Shown: positions 46,491-59,860, numbered from the stretch's first letter. The stretch: DNA of 64,000 nt from Microvelia longipes (GCA_018340805.1 JACMZG010001913.1:24422047-24486046), one strand, 5' to 3'. Notes: generated from the letters alone by a model not told the origin. Translations and numbers: made by a program.

Positions 46491-46627
46491 TGTAGCATTA
46501 TGACACGAACCACATGCGAGCATGATGCGAACAAAGTATTGCATTTGTACGAAACCAGAAACAGCAAGTTCGCATGTTCTTATTATTACAAGTCATCTTT
46601 GATAGCAAGGATAGTAAGGATTGACAG

Positions 46628-46733
46628 CGACTTACAAAATTCTTTCTTTAAGCTACAGTTGTCTGCCTATGCAAGTCATACCAAATGACGCAACAGGCAA
46701 CAGTAGTCTAAAGAAAGAATTTTATAAGTTGCC
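46628..46733. mobile_element. Short palindrome, ~47-bp arms
   Basis: gacttacaaaattctttctt taagctacagttgtctgcc pairs with ggcaacagtagtctaaagaa agaattttataagttg. The surrounding 46490-46890 is GC-richer with dispersed gatgc strings, perhaps the rest of the same element. Confidence 0.65.
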
Positions 46734-46899
46734 GCCCAATACGTTTTACCCAACGATAATGCGTTATCTATCCATCCATTGCACAAGATACCAAATTATA
46801 CATCAAGTTTTTACAAAAAAAAACAACATAATGATGCAAGATGCAATCATTTTTAATAATTCACAACTGCATTCACATCGTTTACCTCCAACATAAAAT

Positions 46900-47670
46900 T
46901 GTCTCGACTTTAAAAAATAAATAATGATTTTACGATTGAATTCCGCAGTTTACCTATAAAATACGAAATGAGTCTGCATCTCTAGTCGAATGCCATTACT
47001 ATAAATATTTCCCGTAACTTCCGCAATTATTCCTGATTGAGCAACTGTCTGCTGAGCCAATTTTTCTTTAAAATAAGTTAAGTTTAAAACTCCAAATCAA
47101 TACCTTTAATTACAGTAAATAACTCTGAAATGGTATCAATAATTGATAGCTAATAAGGCAATCTTTACAGTCTTAGACAACTACTCTACAGCTATTCCAC
47201 CCTTAACATGAAATCGCTATTGATTTTTATTACCTCTTAAATTCAACAACATATCAAAAACATATAGAGCAAAATATATATGACAGATGATAACAACACA
47301 CTTTATTTTAGCAAAGCTGTTAAAATCATTGAAAAAATATTCTACTTAGATGTTAGCCATTATAAAAAGGAATTCACAAAGATCGGTTTATCATACATTT
47401 GTAATTCGTAGATTTGTTAGATTGTAAATCACCAGTAAAAAGGTATTTTATCTGTTATCAGAACTACCTAAATTAAATATATTATCGTTTGATAACTAAG
47501 TGCAGTTCATTTCAACAATAACGGAAAGATTCGAAAATATGTTTAAATTTTTATCAACTTCTATATTGACGGATTTTCGGAATTTCAAAATACATCAAAC
47601 GTGAAAAAATGATCGGATTAACTTTAAAGTTGCGAGTAAAAAATGTAAGTATCCAATAACCTATTTTTTT
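46900..47670. other. Nothing recognised
   Basis: AT-rich, no feature seen. Confidence 0.4.
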
Positions 47671-47674
47671 CTTT

Positions 47675-47900
47675 TTTAAATTTATACCGTAGATATATAG
47701 AAAAAGTATTGTGGTAGTGGGAAAAATCCGAAACCATGATTTCACCTAAGTTTCAGGTGTTTTTAAGATCCCCTGAGTAGTTATCACGAAGATTTTTGTA
47801 AACGTGTGTGTGTTCGTGTATACAAATCTATCATCTTCATAGCTCTTAGTGTATTTATGCTACAGACTTAAAACTTTACACAAATCTTTAGGTTTCATTG
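47675..47900 (+). mobile_element. Family B left end
   Basis: taccgtagatatatagaaaa agtatt, aaaaatccgaaaccatgatt tcacc, ttaagatcccctgagtag, catcttcatagctcttagtg tatttatgcta. About 225 bp, no right end seen. The open frames at 47849-48165 follow it and show no family features. Confidence 0.6.
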
Positions 47901-48547
47901 TCCTATTCGAAGTAGTGAGGATGTGCATAGCAAAATACGATGTTGTAAGGAAACGTTCGAGACGCTACATACTCCATTATTTGATTTCATACATACAGGA
48001 CTTTTCACTGAAATCAAATTGTGGAGACCGCTTAGCGGCCATTTCGCCTCTCAGGACCATTCCACGGACCTTCTCACTTTTCCGTATGTAGGCATCCCGT
48101 GCTTTTGGTCCACTGGTAAAACAAATTTACTCGTTTTAATCATTTTATCAAACTCACTAAACTAAAAGCTGTCATATAAATTTCGAATATTTGCAGACTA
48201 ATTCTTTAAGCAAATTCACTTCTTAAACACAGAAGCATTGTTGTAATTTACACACGATAATTTTAAATATCGATATTCACTTTAAATATTGAAGTACTTT
48301 TCGATGTTAATTTATTAATCAAATAGGGAAATCGGTCCTGATAATAATAATTAAAATTTTGTACTCAAACTCGAATAATGCCTGAAGTCGTATCCCGGAT
48401 ATGTTAGACTGACTAAGGTGTTTAATTACCTTTTGAGATAAAGATAGAAAGTAATTGATATCAATTCAGGAAATAGACATGTAAGTAGGTAAGATAAATA
48501 TAAAAAGTAAATAACTAAAACAAAGAAAAATGTTTTAAAAATAATTC

Positions 48548-48640
48548 GCGGAGGTTCACACGCCTGCTTGTTTCTTACTTAACAATCTTTTCGTAGCTTA
48601 ATTTGTCGATATACGATTTAGCTAATTTTCATGGATATTT
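48548..48640 (+). mobile_element. Family A repeat fragment
   Basis: gcggaggttcacacgcctg, cttgtttcttacttaacaat c: a short diverged copy. Confidence 0.4.
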
Positions 48641-48644
48641 CAAA

Positions 48645-49295
48645 GAAAGTGGACTAGTTAGTTCGCTGTACAAAACTATGGCCATTGTCGCATCTTTACG
48701 AAAACAGGTCTATTTAACATTTTTCCGATCAATTCTTAATTCTTTATAATTAACTATTTACTAATTTAAACCACAAATAGGGCAGGTTTAGATTTTTTGT
48801 TAGGGTTTCCCACACCAATTTTGTAAATAAAACCAAAAGTACAGTAAATAAAATATACAGCTGTTGTTCACTTCTATATTGAACACACGACAAGACAAAC
48901 AGGATATTGAACAATATGAACTAAACTTGGTTCAAAATCCTTCAAGCGGAAGACAAGTCAATTTAATATAAATCAAACATGTGCCTCAAAATGGGAGCAA
49001 TTTTAAGTTTGCAAATGGCAATTAATTCAATTAAGTTTTGAAAAAATATTTTTGTCTATTAAAACATTGTAAACACTTTCATAAATTCTTGGTCAAAGAA
49101 AGATACCCTTTTCCAAATGCCCTTTCTGACAATTCTCAACGACGCTTGAAGAGGAAGTGGCCTCGATACTAGTCCCAATTATATTAATTAACATTTTTTA
49201 AATCTTTAATTTGAAGTAATTAATTCGAACCTATGTTATTATAGCCACTATACCTTGTGATTTGAACATCTTTATTACATTTAATTATTGTTTAC
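48645..49295. other. Nothing recognised
   Basis: AT-rich, no feature seen. Confidence 0.4.
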
Positions 49296-49299
49296 TTTT

Positions 49300-49460
49300 C
49301 TTTATTTATACCGTAGGTAAATAGGAAAAGAAAATAGGACATTATATTTGCCAAAAATCCGAAACCGAGATTTTATTTGAATCATCCGTTGCAGCTATTT
49401 TTACCTCCTGAGTAGTTTATACAGAATTCCCTGTCTATATGTGTGTACGTCGCATTTCTT
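49300..49460 (+). mobile_element. Family B left end
   Basis: taccgtaggtaaataggaaa, aaaaatccgaaaccgagatt and acctcctgagtagtttat follow family B order. Confidence 0.6.
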
Positions 49461-50129
49461 TTAAAAATCCAGAAAGAAATTAGTAAAGAGTAATAGTGCT
49501 TCTGCAATAGTTTTAAAGCATATGCCAAAAACTTGAGCAAAAATTTATAGTTAACCACGGAAGCACTTATTTCAAAAATATTTTCTCGGCATAACAGCTT
49601 CCGCGCTACAATTTTAAAACATAATAGAGATAAACTCATCAATCCCATCAGTAGCTTCGAGAAATATGTGAAGTTTAAAACACTGGAGGCAAAAGTTCAG
49701 TGTTTCAATTTTCGCAATGTAAAACGGGCAAGCTTAGTTCCATACTTGACAACTTGTTTATAAACAAAAATCGCATAAATTGAATACTGCAAAATGAAAG
49801 AAATGTTCCTTCTTATGATAAAATCTATTTATTTACAATAATTAAAAATAATAACAAATATCAATTATGTTATCTCAGATCTAACCTTGAATAGAGGTGA
49901 GGAAAAGTATAGCATACGACGTTATTTATTATCCAGTAGTTAAAAAAAAGTAATTAAAAACCAAGTTCGTTTAATAATCTCCAGCAAATCAATTTTCAAA
50001 TCAGTATTTCAATAAAATTCCGGGGACGTATTTTAGCAACAGACTAACAAGAAGACATAAAACGATTATACATTATGTTCTATATTAATCACATTTAATT
50101 TGACCTTTTATAACCAAAGTAAGTAATAC

Positions 50130-50300
50130 TATGTATGGTTAACAAAAATATGAAGTTAAATTTTAAATCAGCATTGCTTCCGGTTTCGTTGTTTGACATA
50201 TATAACATTATACAAACAAATCACGTTTTTGTCTAGCGGCTCTTCAGCGCCGACGCAGCGTAGCGGCCAAGAGGCTGAAGGTCTTTTGTTTTTAAACGTA
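50130..50300 (+). mobile_element. Family C right end, truncated
   Basis: cagcattgcttccggtttcg, tgacatatataacattatac aaacaaatcacgttttt, then gacgcagcgtagcggccaag aggctgaaggtcttttgttt. The middle block present in 25735-26315 is deleted. Confidence 0.6.
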
Positions 50301-50304
50301 TTTT

Positions 50305-52125
50305 ACACCTGATTTAATAAAAATTGAACTAATGGTGATAAGATAAAATTGGTTGTCATGGACTAAATAGGACTTCTTGCGCGCCAAATTTTAAATCGAT
50401 TTGATAATTTTAAGTTATTGACAATTTAAAAAAAATTATGATCCGGACAACACCAGACAACTGATCATACATCAGATCAAAACATGTATTTTGTATCAAG
50501 TTTTAATTCTTTAGCATAAACTGACTGGAAGTTAAGCTTATAAATACACCTATAAAAAGACAGAAATGCTTCTCAAGAAACCTTAATCAAGCCTAAATTA
50601 GCACAATTTGAACAGCAGAATATAGGACAATGTTTTTGTTATACCCAAGACGCGAAGAGCGGAAGACGCCTTGTTGTTAACTTAACTCAGCTAGACAGCA
50701 TTATAACACTAGAGTAATTACTCTATTCAAACAACCAATTCGTTCTTCAGAAGTAACAAGCAACTACTAAACTAACATAAATTAGGAAAGTGTAAGAATG
50801 TCAAGAGGTTAATTTCTTCCTCTTACAAACGCTGTGATTATGAATCACCAGCAGAATCAAACAATTGAGCATAATTGAGAGTCTTGTCAATGGATTTAAT
50901 AGCAGTAATGATTTCTACGTGTTAGATTTATTAACGTGGTTGGTCATTTCGGACTCAAAACACTTAGAAATAGCCCAAGAAATATTATTTAGAAAACATT
51001 TTGCCTCTTATAAGATTAAAAATTGGTTATTTAAAAAACAATAAATGATTAATTTAATCACAACGTGAACCTAATTTTTTAATTGATTAACATAATTAAT
51101 CATGTTAATCATTCCAATTAACAATGAATGATTAATTTAATTACAACATGAACCTAATTTTTATACGAAAATTAGTTCGCACCATTTCTATTATTTGTAC
51201 AGTCACATACACATAGCACAAAATTATTTTTTAAATTTAAAATCTATATAAGTAGAAACAAGCCTTTTTATTTTTTAAGAGATATGGGAGCAGAAATCAT
51301 TAATATTTTTTTTGTAATCATCTGAATCCTAAAAAGATTAATATAATCTTTTTCTTTGTAAGATTTATCTGAATCCTAAAATTGAAAAACCAACTAATTA
51401 AAAAACTAAAGTAAAAAATACCTAAAATTAGATGCTTGTACGGCTCCAGGACATCGTTTTACAAGTATAAACATCCAATAATAGCTTTAAATAAACTATT
51501 ATTTCATTATTAATGACTATTATTGATTACTCAAAATAAAAACCAAAATATGGAAATAGAAAAAAATCTCATAACTAAAGAGGATTATTTTTAATAGGTT
51601 TTGTTGTTTAAGAATTTACTTTTTCATAGTCACCTACATGCCTCACTTCCCTGAACAGTATATTAAATTGTTACGGTTAATAAAAAACCCCACTTCACAG
51701 CATAGTAGCTAAATATATTTATTTGCTTAAACAAAATGTTTTTACAAAGACGTTTCGCCTTACATGTCGGCGCTAATATTAATCACATTTTCAAAATAAA
51801 AATAAAGAAAAGTAAAATTTTTGAATACTAGCTAAATATACTATTTTTGAATAGTAGCTAAATACACTATTTTAGAATAGTAGCTAAACATACTATTTTA
51901 TAGTATAACGCACGGTAAATAGTACTTAAGGCACCCAATAGTCTTACAAGCGCCTAAGCTAGTACCTAAGATACATACTAGTCTTCACATCGTCGAGGCA
52001 CATAGTTTGGCTTTATTAAAAAACCAAACCATAGCCCAATAAGTGCCGGCAAGGATATATTTAACTAAAAATAAATATGCCTCTCTGAGCGAACTGACAT
52101 CTTACTTTATTTTATATACGTTTGC
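50305..52125. other. Mostly unremarkable; small repeats and one hammerhead-like string
   Basis: 51040-51075 and 51127-51162 share atgattaatttaat(c/t)acaac gtgaacctaattttt. 51825-51905 has a ~26-bp unit (gaatagtagctaaatacactat) three times. 51749-51772 (minus) reads GCCGACATGTAAGGCGAAACGTC, a short stem plus CGAAACG box. No gene seen. Confidence 0.45.
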
Positions 52126-52129
52126 TGTG

Positions 52130-52330
52130 CTGAACCTCCTTTTTTCATTTTACCCTATACTAAAGCTGGCTCTCAAAAATAAATAGTTACACTCCCCTGT
52201 TGCCTCTAAAACGAGGCAATGGAGAAAAGGAGGGGAGAGCTGTTGCCTCTACATAGAGGATCGCTCTTCATCGTACACCTTCATTATTAATGCATGAAAA
52301 CCGAATGCAAGACACGTGTCTTGTACTATC
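52130..52330. other. GC-richer patch with a small hairpin and a palindromic E-box
   Basis: gttgcctctaaaacgaggcaa folds as a hairpin and gttgcctct recurs downstream. caagacacgtgtcttg at 52308-52323 is a perfect 16-bp palindrome centred on CACGTG. No coding frame. Function unknown. Confidence 0.35.
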
Positions 52331-52334
52331 ATTA

Positions 52335-53690
52335 TTATTAATATTGTGTTTTAGCAACAGTAGTATTGATTGTTTGTTGTCAAGTATATTACAATAGCGT
52401 GCTGTTTAACAACTTAAGTTAAAAGTAAAAAGTAAGCATACTATCATTACGTTAATGTAATTCAAAACTAAGTAAGTGATCGGAGGCTAAATTTTGTATC
52501 AAGAATAATAAACCTGAGTTTATTTATGTTTAACATAATGTATAGAACTAAACAGAAAGAGTTTTTATAAAACGAGTTATATAAAATAGTTGTACTGAAT
52601 TGAATAATATTAGATTCGATCCTAGTGTTTGAAAACTGTGATTTTTTCACCACACCTAAAAATGCCAAAATTAAATCTATCATACTTTTAAAAAATTATT
52701 ATAAGAAGCGCTGTTAAAAATATTCTATTCTAAACATATGTATAAAAATTAAATATTATATTTCTATACACATGTTATATGCTTTAAAAAGCGAAAATTG
52801 AACATAATACTATAATATAAGATCATTTATTACATTTTGTTTAAAATTACATCGAAATTTTACAGTAAACGAAGAAAAAATATTATTTCGAGCATAATTT
52901 AATTTAAGAATTTAATAGGATACCAGTCAATAATTACACTAAGTAACTTGACAACTTTTTGGATCTCCTTGAATTAACCGTAAAAACCAGCTAAGTAAAA
53001 TTTTATTGAATAAAAATACTCCGCAAGAAATATATACGTATTTCTATAAATTTTAATACAATTCCGATATACATTATTAAAAGATACAAAAATTAATTTT
53101 TTATAGCAGTATCAGAAAAAAGTAACGACAGATCTCATTAGAGGTTCGTATAAAAATTATCACGATTAAAATAAATTCAAAATTAAATAAATTAACACAA
53201 GCTAATTATGTTGCGATTACGGACCTTCGGCCCGTAATCGCTACGCGCCTTGGCCGTTTCAAGGAGTCAGCCGCCTCCCAGCGGTCACATTGTATTTGTT
53301 TTATATTTGTTGATATTTTATTATTGTCAAGATAAGATAAAAAAAGAACCTTTATTTTCAAAAAACACTACAATACTGACAGCAAACATTAAAGTCATGA
53401 GTGGACTACCATGGATCAAGTATATACAATATGAAACACAAAAGTAATTTTGAGAAGTTTAATTTTTGTTAATAGTTTTAAAAGCAATCTTTTTAGTGAG
53501 TTAAATCTTTGGGCTCGACAGACATGTTATTTTTGCGTCTGGTTCTAGGGTTATAAGAAAATTCTATGACTCATAAAAAGCCCAGGTACTCTCGTAGGCT
53601 TTTTCTCGCCAAAAATTCATCGAAAATAGATTTCGATAATATTTAACAGTTTATATAGCATAATTTAAAATTTGCAAGGGTTGAAATTCT
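52335..53690. other. Nothing recognised
   Basis: A short GC string (gaccttcggcccgtaatcgc, 53221) resembles the GC ends of family C but is isolated. gcgtctggttctaggg near 53536 resembles a family D tip. Confidence 0.35.
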
Positions 53691-53739
53691 TATATACATT
53701 TATACATATATAAACATACATATACACACACCCACACAC

Positions 53740-53821
<82 letters not shown>

Positions 53822-54095
53822 ATGCCAAACGGAATCAATCCCCCTAATTCCCCCTCTACTTCTGTCATCCGAACAACAACAAGAACGACATAAGCGTCAA
53901 CTACGTGATAAAAATTCACTAAAAAGCAATACAAGAAAAGGAACAATACTCTATCAGGGCTCTTAAAAGTAAAAAAAGTCACTGAGTATCTCGGAACTTT
54001 TCCTCACCATACTTTACTACTCAAGAGGCCTAAAATCATGGTTTCGGAATTTTCGCGAAAACAATTGTTTTTCTATACAGCTATGGTATAACGTA
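53740..54095 (-). mobile_element. TA core with family C flank followed by a family B right end
   Basis: TA tract 53740-53818, then ccaaacggaatcaatccccc and ctctacttctgtcatccgaac (family C). Then agtatctcggaacttttcct caccatac, aatcatggtttcggaattt and acagctatggtata (family B right end). The two families are juxtaposed or nested. Confidence 0.5.
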
Positions 54096-54099
54096 AAAG

Positions 54100-55095
54100 C
54101 ATAAGGGAAAGAAGTGCAGTAAAATGTCACGGTTCTGGCTCCCAAACTCTAATAATACCAATATAATACTTACATTTAAAAACCATAATCAATAAAGTTT
54201 GATAACAAGCTTTGTAAAATAACACACTTAGTGATGTCAAAAAGCTCATCACGATTATCTAACTCAGATAACCTAAACTCTCATAAAAGAGAATTTAATT
54301 TGAATTTTAAAATGTATCAGGTCAAGGGCACAACGAAACGTATTTAAGGCTCCATCAACAGGTGGCTCTCCCAGTCAGAGGTCATGCAGGGGTCAACCCA
54401 AAAATATCTACGATAACCAATAACGATAGCCAATTTAAAATAAGTACACACAAACAATTATTACTCGTTACCACCTTAAATTAAAGAAAGTACAACATCC
54501 AAAATCTAAAAGTTGAACACCAAAATATTCATAAAGTAAAAAAGAACTACAAAACATACCTTTTTTGTAAACAATAAAAATTTATCCCTTGTTTAGAATT
54601 GAAATTTAATGCTGACAATTTTGTTTATGTCATTCTTTATTTAATTAAATTATATTTTCTTTCGTCTTCCTGTCTCTTTTATTTATATATTTTGTATGCG
54701 CTGGATGTAAAATTAATAATAAAAATACGAATGAGATGAATGTCTTGATCCTTTTTACCAGTTTCAAAAATTAAAAATATCACAGGAAACCCTGTAAATG
54801 TTACTTTTTACCTGCATTGATTAGAAAAAGTAAACATAAAAGCACGTGGAGAAAATTTTTAAAAACCACAGTAAAGTTGAGTTAAGGTCAGTAGTAACAA
54901 TTTTGGCACATGTAGGTAATTTGTTATTTTTTTATAAATAAAGATCAAAAATTAAGTTATGAGAGTTTAACTTGAGAAAGTTTTATATTTTAAGCCAAGT
55001 TTTTTTATTTATTTTTTAAAAAGCAAAAATAACGCTTTTGGGCAATTTTTTTTTAATTTTTGTCTCAATAATTAATCGAGTAATGATAAATAAAA
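54100..55095. other. Nothing recognised
   Basis: AT-rich, no feature seen. Confidence 0.4.
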
Positions 55096-55099
55096 TTGG

Positions 55100-55330
55100 A
55101 AATAATATTTATTTATTTTTCTTTTAGCCGGTTTAATCGTGTCAGGAAGGTAGAAGGACAGTGAGGCCGTAATAAAACGGAGTCGCTTTATATACTGAGT
55201 CAAGTGGCTAGAAGTGATCCGCACAGGTCTCCTTGGTGAGGCGAGAGGAGGGTCAGCAATCTGCAATGCAAGAGGGGGCAAATCTCCACCCCATTCATAC
55301 CACCCTGCTTCATAAACCCGGCTAATTTAA
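55100..55330 (-). promoter_or_regulatory. GC-enriched patch with a TATATAAAG box on the minus strand
   Basis: TATATAAAG (55194-55186, minus) is followed 20-30 bp later by GC-richer sequence and preceded by cacttctagccacttgactc and a G-rich stretch. The minus-strand frame at 55072-55281 has no motif I know. It could be the LTR or promoter piece of an old element, or part of the RhoGAP 5' region. Weak call. Confidence 0.22.
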
Positions 55331-55374
55331 CGCTATTACCAACCACCGTGTCCTCAGATTTACGTCAGTCAAAT

Positions 55375-56480
55375 TTTAAGTCACAAGTAATACATAGACT
55401 TATTGTAACATAGGAGTCATAGTCAAATCTTACTCTCCTGAGATTTAAGTCATTTGAATTTAAAGCACTAAGTAAATAAAGTCTGTTAGTAAAATAGGTT
55501 TTCTAGACAAATCTTACTTGATATTTAAGTCATTTGAATTTAAGCACTAAGTAAAATAAAGTCTGTTAGAAATAGGTTTTCTAGACAAATCTTACTCTCT
55601 GAGATTAAAGTCATTTGAATTTAAAGAGTAAAATAAAGTCTGTTAGTAAAATAGGTTTTCTAGACAAATCTTACTCTCCTTATTTAAGTCATTGAATATA
55701 AAGCCACTAAGTAAAATAAAGTCTGTTAGTAAAATAGGTTTTCTAGACAAATCTTACTCTCCTGAGATTTAAGTCATTTGAATTTAAAGCCACTAAGTAA
55801 AATAAAGTCTGTTAGTAAAATAGGTTTTCTAGACAAATCTTACTCTCCTGAGATTTAAGTCATTTGAATTTAAAGCCACTAAGTAAAATAAATTAGTAAA
55901 ATAGGTTTCTAGACAAATCTTACTCTCCTAAAGATTTAAGTCATTTGAATTTAAAGCCACTAAGTAAATAAAGTCTGTTAGTAAATAGGTTTTCTAGACA
56001 AATCTTACTCTCCTGAGATTTAAGTCATTTGAATTTAAAGCCACTAAGTAAAATAAAGTCTGTTAGTAAAATAGGTTTTCTAGACAAATCTTACTCTCTG
56101 AGATTTAAGTCATTTGAATTTAAAGCCACTAAGTAAAATAAAGCTGTGAGTAAAATAGGTTTTCTAGACAAATCTTACTCTCCTGGATTTAAGTCATTTG
56201 AATTTAAAGCCACTAAGTAAAATAAAGTTGTTAGTAAAATAGGTTTTCTAGACAAATCTTACTCTCCTAAGATTTAAGTCATTTGAATTTAAAGCCACTT
56301 AGTAAACTAAAGTCTGTTAGTAAAATAGGTTTTCTAGACAAATCTTACTCTCCTGAGATTTAAGTCATTTGAATTTAAAGCCACTAAGTAAAATAAAGTC
56401 TGTTAGTAAAATAGGTTTTCTAGACAAATCTTACTCTCCTGAGATTTAAGTCATTTGAATTTAAAGCCACTAACTAAAAT
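55375..56480. repeat. 86-bp tandem array, first block (~13 units)
   Basis: Unit: gtctgttagtaaaataggtt, ttctagacaaatcttactct, cctgagatttaagtcatttg, aatttaaagccactaagtaa, aataaa. Units differ mostly by loss of one or two bases. Confidence 0.95.
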
Positions 56481-56484
56481 TAAG

Positions 56485-57140
56485 TCTTATAATAAATTAG
56501 GTTTTTTTTTTTAAAAAAAATTTGACTTTATTCAAATCTTACAACCCTGAGATCAAGTCAGTTGAATTTTAAGCTACTAGTAGATACAAAGTCATATAGT
56601 AACATAGGTTGTCTGATTGAATCTTACTTATTATGCTCTTTTAACTAAATAATTTAATTTCAAATGTCTTCAATTAATAACTTTAATTTAACAATTGTTG
56701 TTTCTACAGTTTTCCCTCACCTAGAACCGCAGACAGGAACATTGGAAAAGTATTGTGATTACTTTAAAAATCAGAAAAATAGACCGACAATTATCAACTT
56801 ATTATCAAGTTGTCAACCTGTTATGACGACTTATTATCAAGACCCGCATAACAGGCTTAAGCACCTCAAACAATTATAGCCCCTCCAGTATACAAATTAG
56901 CATTTATAATAGGTATGTTTAGATAGTTCAGGTTAAAAGGAGAGTATTGTTATGTTTATTTAGATCTCTATTTCTATCTGAGCTAAAGGTTACTTACTTA
57001 GTCAAATTAGTTGAAATTTTCCGAAAATATTTAACCTCATGTTGGATTTTTTAAACCCTATTTACTTCCTATTTAAACACTGCAAGTCTACAAAAATTCT
57101 ACAAAAAGATATTTAATTTTTTTGAACAAGTTCTTCATTA
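56485..57140. repeat. Spacer segment, copy 1 (repeated at 57895-58530)
   Basis: Begins aaattaggtttttttttt, includes cctagaaccgcagacaggaa cattgg and tgttatgacgacttattatc, and ends ttgaacaagttcttcatt. The 71-codon frame at 56664-56879 is broken by several indels in the second copy, which argues against coding. The string cattggaaaagtattgtgat tactttaaaaatc looks like a diverged family B end. Confidence 0.85.
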
Positions 57141-57144
57141 AAAA

Positions 57145-57895
57145 AAGTCTGTTAGTAAATAGGTTTTTCTAGACAAATCTTACTCTCTAAGATTTAAGTC
57201 ATTTGAATTTAAAGCCACTAAGTAATAAAGTCTGTTAGTAAAAATAGGGTTTTCTAGACAAATCTTACTCTCCTGAGATTTAAGTCATTTGAATTTAAAG
57301 CCACTAAGTAAATAAAGTCTGTTAGTAAAATAGGTTTTCTAGACAAATCTTACTCTCTGAGATTTAAGTCATTTGAATTAAAGCCACTAAGTAAAATAAA
57401 GTGTGTTAGTAAAATAGGTTTTCTAGACAAATCTTACTCTCCTGAGATTTAAGTCATTTGAATTTAAAGCCACTAAGTAAAATAAAGTCTGTTAGTAAAA
57501 TAGGTTTTCTAGACAAATCTTACTCTCCTGAGATTTAAGTCATTTGAATTTAAGCCACTAAGTAAAATAAAGTCTGTTAGTAAAATAGGTTTCTAGACAA
57601 ATCTTACTCTCCTAAGATTTTAAGTCATTGAATTTAAAGCACTTAGTAAAATAAAGTCTGTTAGTAAATAGGTTTCTAGACAAATCTTACTCTCCTAAGA
57701 TTTAAGTCATTTGAATTTAAAGCCACTTAGTAAACTAAGTCTGTTAGTAAAATAGGTTTTTCTAGACAAATCTTACTGAATTTAAGTCATTTGAATTTAA
57801 AGCCACTAAGTAAATAAAGTCTGTTAGTAAAATAGGTTTTCTAGACAAATCTTACTCTCCTGAGATTTAAGTCATTTGAATTTAAAGCCACTAAC
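57145..57895. repeat. 86-bp tandem array, second block (~9 units)
   Basis: Same unit as at 55375. Unit lengths vary from about 78 to 88 bp. Confidence 0.95.
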
Positions 57896-58530
57896 TAAAA
57901 TTAAGTCTTATAATAAATTAGGTTTTTTTTTTTTAAAAAAAATTTGACTTTATTCAAATTACAACCCTGAGATCAAGTCAGTTGAATTTAAGCTACTAGT
58001 AGATACAAAGTCATATAGTAACATAGGTTGTCTGATTGAATCTTACTTATTATCTTTTTAACTAAATAATTTAATTTCAAATGTCATTAAAACTTTAATT
58101 AACAATTGTTTTTCTACAGTTTCCCTCACTAGAACCGCAGACAGGAACATTGGAAAGTATTGTGATACTTTAAAAATCAAAAAAATACCGACAATTCAAC
58201 TTATTATAGTTTGTCAACCTGTTATGACGACTTATTATCAAGCCCGATTAGGCTTAAGCACCTCAAAAATTAACCCCTCAGTATACAAATTAGCATTTTA
58301 ATAAGTATGTTTAGATAGTTCAGGTTAAAAGGAGAGTATTGTTATGTTTTATTTAGATCTCTAATCTGAGCTAAAGGTTACTTACTTAGTCAAATTAGGT
58401 TGAAATTTTCCGAAAATATTTAACCTCATGTTGGGATTTTTTAAACCCTATTTAATTCCTATTTAAACACTGCAAGTCTACAAAATTCTACAAAAAGATA
58501 TTAATTTTTTTGAACAAGTTCTTCATTGCC
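57895..58530. repeat. Spacer segment, copy 2
   Basis: Aligns to 56485-57140 throughout, with many single-base deletions. It runs on into the 2.24-kb duplicated segment. Confidence 0.85.
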
Positions 58531-58544
58531 AAAAGTAAACCCCA

Positions 58545-58770
58545 ATAAGTAGTCAAACTTTATTCATGAAATAAATAAATAAAATTAAAAAGAGACACAA
58601 ATCAATCCAAACTATTAAATGAAATATGGCTTCGGTTTACACGAAATATATATTTTTCATGTAAACCGGAGCCATACTTTATTTAATAGTTTGGGGTGAT
58701 TAGTGCCTCTTTTTTATTTTATTTATTTATTTTATAAATAAAGTTTGACTATTTATTAGGCTGAGGGGGT
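58545..58770. mobile_element. Foldback element, ~110-bp arms (copy 1)
   Basis: ccccaataagtagtcaaact ttattcat, aaaagagacacaaatcaatc caaactattaaatgaaatat and ggcttcggtttacac pair with gtaaaccggagccatacttt atttaatagtttggggtgat, and gtttgactatttattaggct. The loop is gaaatatatatttttcat. Confidence 0.88.
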
Positions 58771-59554
58771 TTGTTTTGGTTAAAGATATTTTTAAGAATA
58801 AAAAAAAATGATTGCTGAAAGATAATTGTAACAAGATTTTGAAGAAACTTTAGTAATAGATCATAAATGAAAGGTAGTATTAAATTATTGTTTGTCCTTT
58901 GAGAGTTGTTTCTTTAAATATTTATTGTTGTGTAAACTCATTGTCTTGTCTCTTAGTGTTATTTATTTATGTGGTTATATTTATATAGTCTTTATAAATA
59001 GTCTTAATTTTATACGTGATGATAAGTTATAAGTATAGTAAGTTATTTAGTATACGTCAATTTTTTTTCTTTTCATGTGTTTAATATTATTTAGAATAGA
59101 ATTTATTATTCGATTGGTTAATTATTATATTTATAGTTAATAGTATTTATTTATATTAAAATTTTTTAAACATTATTCGCAAAAACTATAACATTGATTT
59201 AATTTACTTCTACTAAGGACTTTTGTAAAAAATGTTTTTTTTTTGTATGGTGAGAAATAAATAAATAAATAAAAGTAAATAAATTTATTTATAATCATTA
59301 ATCCTAATCTATTTAATCTAAAGCTAACAATTCATTTTATTATAATTATTTACTCTTAATTTATCTTTGCTAACTAATAAATCACAAACACTTTTTCCAG
59401 TGGCATTTTTTTATAAAAAGGAGTAATACTTTTAAACTTTTTTTGAGGCAGATAAGTTATTATTTAAACTTAGCCCCATCTTAGCTTTTTTTGTAATGTT
59501 TTCTTTCTTGGAAATAAATTTATTTCAATATATTTTTTGGTTTGGGTATTTTTT

Positions 59555-59860
59555 CAGGATTGTCAAAATAGAATAGAATAGAATACTGTTTATTTGTATA
59601 AAAAAATTTTTTTTTTTTACAAAATTGTCAAAATATGATATAGGTTTATATTGTAAAGGGCGTTTACAGGAGAGTCAAAAAGAGTTTTCCTAAGCAGTTG
59701 GTAGACTGACTTTTTATGAATCAACCTGTCATTTGCCTGTAAGAGTAGGCAAATGCTATCTATTTAAAATTGCTTAATAAACATCAACGTTTTGTATATT
59801 TTGGTATCTGCGGTAAATAAAACGTTGAGATACCAAACAAATTAGTATCAAATTGTTTAC
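59555..59860 (-). mobile_element. Possible LINE 3' end with TATTC-type tail, plus two hairpins
   Basis: caaaatagaatagaatagaat actg reads, on the minus strand, as repeated ATTCT, which resembles a microsatellite-type retrotransposon tail. catttgcctgtaagagtagg caaatg (59731-59757) and ggtatctgcgg...gagatacc are hairpins. Repeated at about 61800-62100. Confidence 0.3.

Noticed and set aside
46488..46896. Two plus-strand ORFs beside the LINE fragment
   Set aside because: They run through a palindrome and lack motifs or codon structure.
52308..52323. Functional E-box promoter element
   Set aside because: It is a single perfect palindrome with no other promoter evidence; kept only as a note in the feature list.
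56664..56879. 71-codon ORF between satellite blocks
   Set aside because: The duplicate at about 58080-58270 has several indels that destroy the frame, so there is no sign of coding constraint.
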